From the NCBI GenBank assembly GCA_964019335.1, contig OZ025735.1, forward strand, positions 1 through 64,000: 64,000 nucleotides of DNA, given 5' to 3'. Below are positions 54,742 through 64,000 of the stretch, one piece after another. Position 1 is the first letter of the stretch. Every line of letters starts with the position of its first letter. Below the pieces are notes generated by a model. It was given only the letters and a program-made list of their open reading frames with translations. It searched no databases and was not told the DNA's origin. The position numbers were made by a program, and so were the translations under genes. Source of the DNA: Diplonema japonicum. Lineage: Eukaryota; Euglenozoa; Diplonemea; Diplonemida; Diplonemidae.

Positions 54742-55835
54742 CGAAAAGATAAAAGGCAAGAAACCTCCTATTTTGTGGGCATGGTTTGATCACCCCATTT
54801 CCTATCCAAAAAAGAACTTTTTTTTTTTCATGTCTCCCCCCTTATTATCCTTTTGTTCCTGGGCTTGCACCCAATGACCAGTTTCCTCAGTACGCGGGAA
54901 TGTTGGCAACGTGCTTACGGATTTTGAACTTCCCCATGTTCTACCCGGGCACGCGCAAACAACAGCTAGTTTCTTTTTTTTTTTTTTTTTTCCTTCTTTC
55001 GCCATCCCCCCCCTTTTTTTTTCCTGCTTCTTTGAAAAATATTTTTTCTTTTATCCCTTTCTTAGTTTTTTTTTCTTTCTTTTTTTTTCCCGAAGTGTGT
55101 TCAGAACTGTTATTTAAAGAAAGCGAGAAAAAAAAAAGGAAAAAAAAAGAAGAAAAGAAAATAAAAGAACTGTCAAGATAGTTTACCCTTTCCCTTCTCT
55201 TTTTGATTGCATTGCAGGGTGGGGTGGGGGGGGGGGGGAAATTAGCAGCAAATAAAATAAAAAAAATAAAGAAAATAGTGTTCATCTCCACTTCCCCTCC
55301 TCCCACCACTTTTTTTTTTTACCCCATTTCCTCTGGCACAAGTACTTGCCTTACACACGCAACACAGCTGGAAGCCATTTCTTTTTGTTATAAAAAAAAA
55401 AGAAGAAGAAAAAAAAAGAGGCTTATGCATTTTGGGGATAAGACTTCACCTCACACAGCACACTCACTGGTACCCCTTCCCCCTCTTTTTTTTCTCTCTT
55501 CTGTAACCCCACCCCACCTCCACCTCAAACCCTTTACAAGAAAAAGAATAAAGAAACAAAGAGGGGTATAAATACACATACAAAACACACTCACCTTTCT
55601 TCTTCCCTCTGTCCATGTCCCCTCTTTTCACTCCCCCATTACTCACCATTCTTTGTCCTCAGTGTTTTTCTTTTTCTTTTTTTTTTCCCTCTTTTTTTTT
55701 ATTTTCTTTTTCTCGTTTCATTTCATTCTTTTTATTCTGTGGGATCTAAAAAGAAAACGAACGTGTGGAAGGAGAAAAAAGAAAAAAAAAGGGGGGGGAA
55801 AGCGCAAAAAAAAAAAAAAAAAAAAGAAAAAAAAA
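53415..55835. other. Homopolymer-rich stretch with one possible exon
   Basis: About 2.4 kb dominated by T, A and C runs. An island at about 54860-54965 reads 'LAPNDQFPQYAGMLATCLRI' and then 'LNFPMFYPGTRKQQ' on the + strand. It looks like an exon, perhaps the last one of the MYND gene or part of another gene, but its junctions cannot be fixed. The rest shows no coding signal. Confidence 0.35.
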
Positions 55836-58024
55836 ATGGCTGGTGATGCATTTGAGAAGGACGTCGAAAGTGAGCTGACGTGCCCCGTGTGTCTAGGGTT
55901 GTTTGAGAAGCCGCAGCGGCTGGACTGCGAGCATGCGTTCTGCCAGAAGTGCCTACAGAAGCTTGTCAAGCAGGACTCAGTGATGCTGAGTTGCCCTGCG
56001 TGCCGTAGCGTGACGACTCTGCGACTGCCGGGGTTCTTGGGAGTGGCACGGCTGCCTATGGACTTCCGCTTGGTCCGTCTTGTTGAGAAATATTTAATGA
56101 AAATCGGGCCAGAGGAGCTAAGCGACGAGGAAGGCGACCCCCCCGAGAGCCAGGCAAAGCTCGTTCCTGCCGCAGAGTTCGTAGAGTGCGTGCCCTTTGA
56201 GCACATCGACCTCGCACCCTGCTCAGAGGTGATGCACGGGTACACGCAGTTCGACCTTAGCATCGAGCGAACCCAAGACATGTTCGATAAGTGGAAAAAG
56301 AACCTCTGGCTGTGCCCCACCGACTTCCCCAAGAAGGCACTCCTGTCGACCGTTCGCATGGTGTCTGTCCCCTTCTACGTCTTCAGCGTCAAGACACAGG
56401 TGGACTTCAAATCTGCGGTGGCCTGCCCACAGGATGGGAAGGCACCTGCCACCACCGTCAACACCAACGAGGAGGTCATCACTTCGCGCATATCGACACC
56501 CATCATGATTAACAACAACGACCCCTGCAGCAACCACCCTTCGAGGCGCTGGATACACAGCGCGGTCGGCAGCACGATCCTCCACAAGACCACCGTGACG
56601 CACCCCGCCCCTGCGAACACCAGCTGGGGCACCTGGCTGTGGTCCCAAGCGCAGCCCATTCTGCCGAGCAAAGCGGCAGCCCTTCTCCCGCCCCCCCAGA
56701 ACTGCAAGGAGGACCCTTTGGCCACATCATGCAGCGCTGCTCCTACCTGCTCCTCTTCGTCTTCTGCGTCTTCGCCTGCCCCCAGCCAGCAACAAAAAAA
56801 GTATACTATGAAAGTGGACAACCTGGAAATAAGTACTAAGGTAGCAACACACCACATAACACCACATGCACACACTGCACAGGTCGGCCAAACGTACGTC
56901 TCCTCGACACAGCCCATGATACGGAATCTGTCTTTCAGTGGAAAACACAACAATTCCTTCACCAACATGCTAGTGTGCGCCTCGCACGCAGTGGACCAGG
57001 ACCTGGTGGCGGTATGGAGCACAAGGCAACTGACAACCACAGGCGCTCATGACGGGGCACAGCAAGGACGAGGACCTCTCGTTGCTGACGAGCATCAAGC
57101 TGCCGCCGCCTGGGAAGGGCGACAACGACGAGTACCTGAAGAACATATTGGAACTGATCACAAAGAGTTCGGGGATAAAGGAGGACAAGACAAAGGATGT
57201 GCAAGAGGAGGACGAAGAAGAAGAAGAGATGGAGAAGAACGGGCCAGCGGGACAAGCACAAGCACAAGGGCAGGGTCAGGGGCCTGCTGAGTGCAGCGAC
57301 CCTTCTGTTGTGTATGAGGAGCTGATGAGCACACCTGCTGCAGGGAAGAATGAGGAAGACGGTTTCCCAGACTACCTGCTGCACACAGACCAGAGTGAGG
57401 GTGTGAATGCCTTCTTCGATGAGGGCGACACTGTGGGAAGTGAGGCGCCTGAGATGCCAGAGCCGGACTCGACAGTTGACGGGGCAGGGCGAGTGCTGGC
57501 CACTGCTTTGGAGAAACAGGACTACTTCTCACCAGCGAATGCGTCCCTCCCGCCACCCCAAGAGGACGTCACGTTCTACGGCAAGCCGGAGGTGCTCTCC
57601 CCAGAGCGCAGGTCAGAGGACGCATGGAAGGAACAGATATGGCCTCATGTCCAGGACAAGGAAATATCCTTCACGCGGTCAGTCATAAAATCCATGGAGC
57701 CAAAGGGTGCCACCCTAGAGTCCAGCGATGTGGAGCTCACCGTAACTGAGCTGAAGCAACGGTATGTGGAAAAAAGAAAAGAAAAAAAAAAAAAAAAAAA
57801 AAAAAAAAAACAGGGCAGTATTGATCCCTTGCTACCTTGCTACTTATAAATATGAAGGCAAGACCTACGACCTCATCATCCATGGGCGCACTGGTGAGGT
57901 GCATGGGAAGAGGCCCTGGATAGGCTCTTCTGCTTACGACTCGGTGAAACGGGAGGTTGAGGGGCAGGTCTTCAACGTCAAGCATTACATTGAAGAATCA
58001 CTGGACCATTTCGGAGTCAAGTAG
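55836..58024 (+). CDS. RING finger protein with C-terminal YKYxGKxY domain
   Basis: Four exons (55836-56840, 56883-57011, 57043-57761, 57814-58024; introns 42, 31 and 52 nt) give 687 residues. A C3HC4 RING finger lies at 16-56 (Cys16, 19, 31, His33, Cys36, 39, 53, 56; 'CPVCLGLFEKPQRLDCEHAF'), indicating a likely E3 ubiquitin ligase. A Ser/Pro-rich linker, an acidic stretch ('QEEDEEEEEM') and a disordered part follow. The last exon codes 'LIPCYLATYKYEGKTYDLII' and 'HGRTGEVHGKRPW', like the Y-x-Y-x-GK-Y...GQTGK-G module found at the end of bacterial and protist zinc-ribbon proteins. The third intron is almost pure A. The start follows an A-run. Confidence 0.75.
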
Positions 58025-58606
58025 AATTCGGGCGCCTCCTTATTTTTCTTCCTTCTTTTCTTTTATTGTTTATTTGTTCCATAATTCTTCCCCCCCCCTT
58101 TTTTTGTGCCATAAAAAAGAGAGAGAGAGAGAGAAAAAAAAAAAAAAAGACCAGGAAGACCAACCTTTCCCCTTTCTTTCTTCTTGCGTTCCCCCGTCCC
58201 CACCCTCGTTGATTTTCTTTTTCCTGTTTCAATCTAACTTTATTTTTTGTGTGTGTCACTTAAGCGGGGGGAGGGGGGTATCTGGTTACGTTGAGATCTA
58301 CTACTTATTGTTGGAAAAAAAGGGGAGGGGGGGGGGGGGGGGGGGGGAGGCACGTGTTTCTTTCTCTTCTTATTTCTTCTGCCAATTTACGCCCCCCCTT
58401 CCCCCCTTATACACTCATTGTTGACTACACTCAATATGCAAAACAGTTTGATCTCTTTCCCCCTCGCCCCTTCTCCCCTTTTTTTTTCTTCCCCTTCTCC
58501 CACTCCTTTAAAACCTTCTTACCTTCCGGCTTTTTTTTTTCCCCTTCTTTTATTTGCTCTTAGCATGTTGCTTTGCCCCCCCCCCCCCCCCCCCCCCCCC
58601 CGGTAG
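58025..58606. other. Homopolymer-rich intergenic stretch
   Basis: About 580 bp with a G-run at about 58325-58347 and a C-run at about 58577-58601. No gene is seen. Confidence 0.4.
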
Positions 58607-58766
58607 GGCTATGCTGGCAGGAAACGTTTCCGTTTCCGTATCCGTTTCCATGTTTTCAAAATTCTTATGGAAACGGCTATGTTTCTGCCCAAGGAAACAG
58701 CCCCAAAATAGGGAAACGTTTCCGTATCCGTTTCCGTTTCCCTTTTTTTCAAAAAATGCATAGCGG
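58607..58766. repeat. MITE-like element, degraded right end
   Basis: Begins 'ggctatgctggcaggaaacg', nearly identical to the element at 63424. Inside are repeated 'ggaaacgtttcc' palindromes and 'tccgtttccgtatccg' units. The right end keeps only 'gcatagc' of the inverted terminal repeat. Confidence 0.65.
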
Positions 58767-58853
58767 TAGGGGGGGGGGAGAAAATAAAAAAAATACCAGG
58801 TTATTCATCTTTTTCTTTTTCTTTTTTTCTTTCTTTCTTTATTACATCTAAAC

Positions 58854-59060
58854 ATGTTGATGAAGGGTGCTTCTGCTATTGGTGGCATGGCCTTGGGTTT
58901 CGTCATGGCCCCTGAGATGGTGTTGAACACAAGAAAGGTACATGATTAAAAAAAAAAAAAAAAAAACTTGAAGGTCTCTTTGAAATCAGCAATCATGAGA
59001 AATGTTGAACAAGATGACCAAATGGGGGATGCACCCATCTTTCTTCATCATCAGGTATGA
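58854..59060 (+). CDS. Very small protein gene, two exons
   Basis: Exon 58854-58937 codes 'MLMKGASAIGGMALGFVMAP' plus 8 residues. A 36-nt intron (GTACATG, A-run, CTTGAAG) joins it in phase to 58974-59060, coding 'VSLKSAIMRNVEQDDQMGDA' and 'PIFLHHQV' before the stop. The product is 56 residues with one hydrophobic stretch, compatible with a small mitochondrial or membrane subunit. The exon may end at 59054 (CAG before GTATG) and splice further; possible later exons are near 60149-60220 and 60294-60345. No family is recognised. Confidence 0.4.
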
Positions 59061-60884
59061 AAAGGGGAGGAAAAATAGGGGAGAAAAAAATAAAGGCTTG
59101 GGCCTGCGAACTGCCCCCCGAAAAGCAAAGTAAACAAAAGTGACACTCCCATCATGTGGATTTTTTGATCACCCCTCCCCCCAGTCTTTTTTATTGTCAT
59201 GTCAATTTATTTTTGTTTCCTTTTAAGATTATTACCCCCCCACCATTTTTATCTGTTTACACACCTTTTTCTTTTTTTCTCTCTTGCTTTGCTTTGTTCC
59301 CTTCCACCACTCCCCCATTTGTTTTTTTTTTCCTTTTTTTTTCTTTTCTGGGTTTGAAAGAAAGATAGGAAACACAGGGGGAAAAAAAGAAAGAAAAACA
59401 GGAGAGAGAAAGAAAAAAAAAAAAGAAAGGCCCCTTTTCTCTTTTTTTTCACTACTCCCTATTGGTTTAACAAGGGGTACATACACGGGGCTATTTTTTT
59501 TTCTTTTATATATTTCTCTCTCTTTTATTTTTTTTGTTTTGTTTTCCCCTCTTTCTTTTTTTTTTTCTTCAAAGGGAAGGGACGGTTGTCTGCAGGTCAA
59601 CTGGGTAATTTAGTTCATCCTTGTGTGCTAATTATATGTTCGCAGTTATCTGGGGGGGGGGGGGGGGGGGGGGAAGGAATTAAAATTCCCGCCAGGGGTC
59701 GGTCCCGGCACACAAGGGAAGGAACAAAAACAAAAAACACTTTTTTTATTTATTTCCCCAGTCCTTTCTTGATTTTTTTTGCACTTGTCCCCACCCCTAA
59801 AAAAAGACTTTTTTCCATTGTTGAAAAAAAAAAAAGAAAAAAAAAAGATTTACTGGTAAGTAGCCGAGGATCCATAAAACCCCTGGCTCCCAACACCACA
59901 TCTTTAGACAAGGAAGGGGGAAAAAAAAAAGATGATATGGTTTTCCCTATTAAATAGAAGAACTGGGGATGAAGGAAAATGAAATAGCAACACAGTAGCC
60001 AACGTATTTCAGTTATACTTTTCCCCCTCCCCTCCCCCCCCCCCCCTTTTTTATTGAACATTGATATTTTTATTGTGTAGAAAATGATTTTCTGTCTTTT
60101 GGCGAGAATAAAAGGGTTTTTTTTTTTTTTTTTTTTTTTTTTTTCTAACAAGGAAACCCGACCCCGAGGAACTTAAGAAGGGAAAGGAGGAAGAAGTGCT
60201 TGCCTTAGCTTCGAAGAGCCTTTCTTTCTTCTTTCTTTTTTTCACTTTTTCTTCTTTCCTCTTTCTATCCAATTCACTCCCCCATTCCCTAGAAATTACC
60301 GAAAAGAATATTGCTCAAAGGTCAGAGATTTTACAGGCAACGAAAGGCAGTTCTTTTTTTTTCCCCTATTTTCTTTTTTCTTGTCTTTTCCCCCTCTCCT
60401 TTTTCTACCCTCTTAGGTGTTGCTGCATTCCTGTTGCATTTCACCTAAGCAGTAGGGAAAATCGAGTTGAACAAAAAAAAAAAAAAGAGGGAAAACAAAA
60501 AGAAAAAAAAAAAGGAATAAAAAGAATAGGCGAAGAAGGTGGAGTGGAACAAAAAAAAAATAATAATAATAATAATAAAGGGAAAAAAAAAAAAGACACG
60601 CCGGCAAGAAATTACTCATTTTCTTCCCCCCCCCCCCCCCTCCTAATATCCCCCATTTCCCCCCTATCCCACGGTGTGGTGGTAGGGGCGGGGGAGAAAA
60701 AAAATACCTACCCCCCCACACACACACCCCCCCCTCTGAAAGAAAAAAAAAAGAAAGAAATATGGTTTTGGTTGGTACTTTTTTTTTTTCCTTTCGTTTT
60801 TTTATTCTTTTTTTCAAAAAAATAATCGTCTCAAGGGGGGGGGGGGGGGAAGGGGAAAAAAAAAAGAAAAGAAAAAAAAAAGAA
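59061..60884. other. T/A-rich stretch with two possible exons
   Basis: Mostly homopolymers (G-run about 59652-59673, T-run about 60118-60144, C-run about 60626). Two islands look coding on the + strand: about 60149-60215 ('RKPDPEELKKGKEEEVLALA') and about 60294-60345 ('ITEKNIAQRSEILQATKG'), each behind an acceptor-like AG. They could belong to the gene at 58854 or to one of their own. No full model can be drawn. Confidence 0.35.
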
Positions 60885-62609
60885 ATGGCGGTTTTAAAGC
60901 ACCGCTCAAGCGATGACGAGCTGGAAATGCAAAACTTAAACCTGCAGATGACAGCAAGCAGCGACACAGTTGGTGTGAGGCTGCTGGACGACCACTGCCC
61001 GCTACCAGACTTCGATCTGATGCCAGATCGGATACACCCCTTCGTCCGCGCAAGCGAAAAGGTCGGTGTACGCTGCAGGGTAGTCGCAAGTATACTAACT
61101 AACGAGCTCCAAGAAAAAATGCAGGCCGAGAGGATAACGGACGACGAAGCCTCAGAGACACCTGTGTTCAACGCATCAAGGTTCTTGTGGGAATTCTTCT
61201 CGCATCTCTTCCAACCTATCTGTCTCCCTATCACATTGTACGTTGACGGCTTCACCGGCGCACGAAACAAATATCTTTGGGCACCATGTTGCCAAGACTC
61301 CTGGAAATTCCCAACATTCATCAGCACCTTTCCTTTGTGGGTCATCACTGCACTTTTTCTATGGATTGCGTACGACCTGGAAGAGCTAACAGTGGATGTG
61401 GTGACCATGCTTCTCCTTTACGTGTACAGAAATCTTGTTATAGCTACTAAATACGCATTTTACAATGAAGAGGATTACACCGCACTGCATACGATTCCGG
61501 GTATTGCACTAGACAAACATCTGCTGGCATCATGGAGCGACGCGAATGACAAATTGATTTACGAAGAGATGCAAGCAGCCATGAGAAAGACAAAGGTTGA
61601 TTTGAGGAATCAAGTTTTCTATCTCGAACAGCCGTCGTCGGTATGCCTTGTAGATGAATCAGAAGACCATTTTGTGGATGCGGAGCGTGCGAACGCTACA
61701 AACAGGCTTTTCATGGTGGCCGCAGAGGACGTTTTGAAATCGATTTTAAAGTACAGCCTGCGGGAGTCCGATTTATTCAGGCAGCGTGTATCTGCAGTGG
61801 GCCGTCTATCGAACCTCATTGTGCTACTCGCGATGTGGTTCCCTTTCAAGGACTATTATGATGACTTCGATAAGATCACGTATCTTGCGAAGGCGATTAA
61901 CACTTTTGCTATGCTGTTCTGTTGGTGGTCGATGTACTTGTTCCTGATGGCAGGGGTCATTCACTACCATCGTTTGTACCAAATCCTCGCCACACTACGA
62001 TGGGTGGTGGGGTACACACCATCTTCTGGAGGAGCGCTTCCCGTCAATAAAATATCGTTGCAAATTGCTGAAAACACATACACGTGGTTTGACTGCAGAT
62101 TGGTGTCTCTCGAGATAGGGTACCGCTTCAAGAGCAGGATCACTGTTTATATTCTGGGCACGCTTGTGATTCTGTCTGCTGCGGTAATTGGCGTCGTTTT
62201 CGGGTACTTTGGTGGTTATATTTTCCCTCCCAGAGTGGTTCTCACTGTGTTGCTCGTTGTCAGCTTTGCCGCAGGATGCATCGCATTCCTCATCGCCTGC
62301 GCCGCGTCCACAAATTTCCTTCAAAAACAGCACGCGGCGGTCATTTCAATGGAAAAATTGCGTATCCGATCCCTCATGCTCTCCCTTTCTGACTCAGAGA
62401 GCGATCGGCGTATTTGCAGCGAGCTAGAAACTGCGATAAGAACCCTCAACGATGTCATAGGAGGCATCGAGGGCCTCAATGACTACCAACCTGTTAAAGT
62501 GTTCGGTGTCCGTGCCAATTTTGAAATGGTAGGTAAATTTGTCACTACCTTCGGTACCGCTGCTGCTTTCGGTATCAGGCTCTTCATTGACAGCTTGGCT
62601 ACACAATGA
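60885..62609 (+). CDS. Multi-spanning membrane protein, possibly gustatory receptor-like
   Basis: 574 residues, one exon, start behind a purine run. About seven hydrophobic helices: near 103-125 ('FFSHLFQPICLPITLYV'), 148-170 ('WVITALFLWIAYDL'), 183-200, 310-330 ('LSNLIVLLAMWFPF'), 345-370, 430-500 (two), and a last one ending 'TTFGTAAAFGIRLFIDSL'. A long helical cytosolic segment lies between helices 3 and 4. Layout (seven helices, large loop, C-terminal helix behind a 'VFGVRANFEMVGKF' motif) recalls the GR-like family of ligand-gated channels known from animals, plants and protists. This is a suggestion only; sequence identity is not obvious. Confidence 0.65.
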   Translation: MAVLKHRSSDDELEMQNLNLQMTASSDTVGVRLLDDHCPLPDFDLMPDRIHPFVRASEKVGVRCRVVASILTNELQEKMQAERITDDEASETPVFNASRFLWEFFSHLFQPICLPITLYVDGFTGARNKYLWAPCCQDSWKFPTFISTFPLWVITALFLWIAYDLEELTVDVVTMLLLYVYRNLVIATKYAFYNEEDYTALHTIPGIALDKHLLASWSDANDKLIYEEMQAAMRKTKVDLRNQVFYLEQPSSVCLVDESEDHFVDAERANATNRLFMVAAEDVLKSILKYSLRESDLFRQRVSAVGRLSNLIVLLAMWFPFKDYYDDFDKITYLAKAINTFAMLFCWWSMYLFLMAGVIHYHRLYQILATLRWVVGYTPSSGGALPVNKISLQIAENTYTWFDCRLVSLEIGYRFKSRITVYILGTLVILSAAVIGVVFGYFGGYIFPPRVVLTVLLVVSFAAGCIAFLIACAASTNFLQKQHAAVISMEKLRIRSLMLSLSDSESDRRICSELETAIRTLNDVIGGIEGLNDYQPVKVFGVRANFEMVGKFVTTFGTAAAFGIRLFIDSLATQ

Positions 62610-63423
62610 GGAGGGGTGGTGGGGAGTATTTTTTTTTTTTTTCCTTTCCCCCCTCTTTTCTGAGAGGGGGGGGTTTTTTTTTGGTGTTGTAAACTTTTTC
62701 TCTTTTTTTTGTTGGGGGGGTGTGCATAATTTGTTACGAAACATGGGGACCCGTTTTATTGTCTTCACACCTCCTCCTCCCCCCCTCCCCCCTCTTACCC
62801 TTACCTAACCTAAGTCTGGTAGAGGTAGGAGGGCCGTTACCAAGGCTCTCTTTACCCCCACCCCCCCCTCCCAGTGTTGGGATGGGTTCGTTTAGTCTTT
62901 TTTCTCTCTTTTTTTTTTTTTTTTTTTTTTACTTAGATGCATTGTATGATTCTTTAAAACTTGCCTAACCCGCTGCCTTTTTCTTTCTTTCTTTTTTTTT
63001 TAAATGTCTCTTTTTCGTTTCTTCCCCCCCCCCTTTTTTTTAAAAAAGAGGTTTTCGCTACCCGTGTTACCTGCCTTCAGCGGGGCCTAGGGCCTCTAAG
63101 AAGCCTCTTTTTCTTTCTTTTTTGTGTCGGGAAAAGTACTCTCCAAGACGCTAGCAGGAGCCGTTGAAGGGTGTCTCTCGCCTGAAGAGACTGCACCTGG
63201 AGGAGTCGCGAGATATGTCCGAAACTGAGATACCTAGTACCATACCCCCTTCCCTTTTTAGGGCATGCAGCTTTCGTCTCAGGGAGCCTGCATGTTAATT
63301 TGAATTTTTTTTTCTGCCGCCATCTCAGCTGTGCTTACATTTTTTTTTTCTTCTTATTCCATTCTCAACAACTAGCCCCACTTTCTTCTTTAAGTCATCC
63401 CCCCCCCCCCCCTTCCCCCCCAG
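62610..63423. other. Homopolymer-rich stretch with a non-T-rich island
   Basis: T- and C-runs throughout, except for about 63050-63250, an island of balanced composition with no long frame. A short hairpin ('catgcag' 63264-63270 with 'ctgcatg' 63288-63294) follows it. It might be a noncoding RNA or a 3' exon; nothing firmer can be said. Confidence 0.3.
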
Positions 63424-63589
63424 GGCTATGCTGGCAAGAAACGGGGAAACGTTTCCGTTTCCTTAGCCGTTTCCCTATTTTTCAGATACTTAAGGAAACG
63501 ACCCCCAAAGTAAGGAAATGTTTCCGTTTCCTTTTTTTTTTTTTTTTAAAAACCCAAGCTTGGATACGCGTTTCCTTGCCAGCATAGCC
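63424..63589. repeat. MITE-like foldback element with 20-21 bp terminal inverted repeats
   Basis: The left end 'ggctatgctggcaagaaacg' matches the reverse complement of the right end (63569-63589) with one extra base. Inside are 'ggaaacgtttccgtttcc' units as in the copy at 58607. At 166 bp with no coding frame it fits a non-autonomous DNA transposon. Confidence 0.8.
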
Positions 63590-64000
63590 GCCCCCCCGGT
63601 TGCTACCACTTCCGTTCTGGCTTGTACAAACAATAGCCTACTCTTCCCCCCCTCTCCCCCCTTCTGTATTTTTAAATTACTGTAAGTCGACTAGTTTAGG
63701 AGTTCTATCCCATCTTTCGGCACCGGGCATCTGTTGACACCGTTTTTTTTTTCTCTTTTGGTGGGTCGTTGCTAATACTTCTCCCCCCCCCCCCCCCCCA
63801 TAGTAACTATCTTCTTCAGGGTTTTACCAGTTTGTTTTATATGCAGCTCATAGCCCCCTTCTCCCTTTCCTTTCTTTTTTTGAAATAGCGAAATGGTTTT
63901 TATTGGTGCTGTCTGTCATGTGTATCTTTTATATAAAAAAAAGGGAAATAAAACCTCCCAAGCAACCTTGTGGCGCAACTTCGTCTTCTTCTCTGTCGCC
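63590..64000. other. Right edge, no gene seen
   Basis: T/C-rich with a C-run at about 63783-63799. No supported feature. Confidence 0.4.

Noticed and set aside
54393..55309. Lys- and Phe-rich frames in the homopolymer region
   Set aside because: They are translations of A- and T-runs.

Overview
This is nuclear DNA of a eukaryotic microbe (a protist), judged from the gene content (presenilin, SERCA, TMEM18, ERGIC3/Erv46, a Tlg2/syntaxin-16 t-SNARE, NDUFB9, DGAT2, a SWEET transporter, an N-terminal methyltransferase) and from spliceosomal GT-AG introns. Nothing in the sequence fixes the lineage. Every gene I can support, from 8.4 to 62.6 kb, lies on the + strand. Several neighbours are only about 50-100 bp apart, stop to start. 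Most start codons sit 1-25 bp behind an AC-rich CAG acceptor-like site. Together these suggest one-way, possibly polycistronic transcription with spliced-leader trans-splicing, as in dinoflagellates, perkinsids or euglenozoans; no leader RNA gene is visible, so this stays an inference.

Region 1 (1-8.3 kb) is a repeat field: A-tract-rich dispersed repeats in both orientations, minisatellites, a decayed minus-strand non-LTR retrotransposon, a foldback element and a perfect 19-bp-stem hairpin. Region 2 (8.4-15 kb) holds two genes (a DUF4166 protein and a mucin-like membrane protein) separated from the main cluster by inverted repeats, an orphan minus-strand reading frame, a 12-bp satellite and a 9-bp repeat.

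Region 3 (15-51.2 kb) is a dense cluster of about 27 genes. Many act in the endomembrane system: YbjN-like secreted protein, TMEM18, presenilin, a secreted or luminal methyltransferase, a C2/MCTP-like protein, SERCA, a desaturase, vWFA, DUF1349, cytochrome b5, MsrB and SWEET proteins, ERGIC3, a TXNDC12-like thioredoxin, a very large membrane protein fused to a DGAT2 acyltransferase, and syntaxin-16. Others are mitochondrial or cytosolic: a helical-repeat (PPR-like) protein, NTMT1-like methyltransferase, Sel1 repeats, a divergent acireductone dioxygenase, a METTL21-like methyltransferase and NDUFB9. Introns here are tiny (31-46 nt), start with GTATG or similar and end in an AC-rich ACAACACAG-like stretch with no polypyrimidine tract.

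Region 4 (51.2-64 kb) changes character: long homopolymer runs of T, A, C and G, several longer T-rich introns, and fewer genes (a MYND zinc finger protein, a RING finger protein, a very small gene and a multi-spanning membrane protein). It also has two copies of a MITE-like foldback element.

Most exon boundaries were inferred by eye from splice-site consensus, frame continuity and family alignments. Where a model could not be resolved this is said in the entry.
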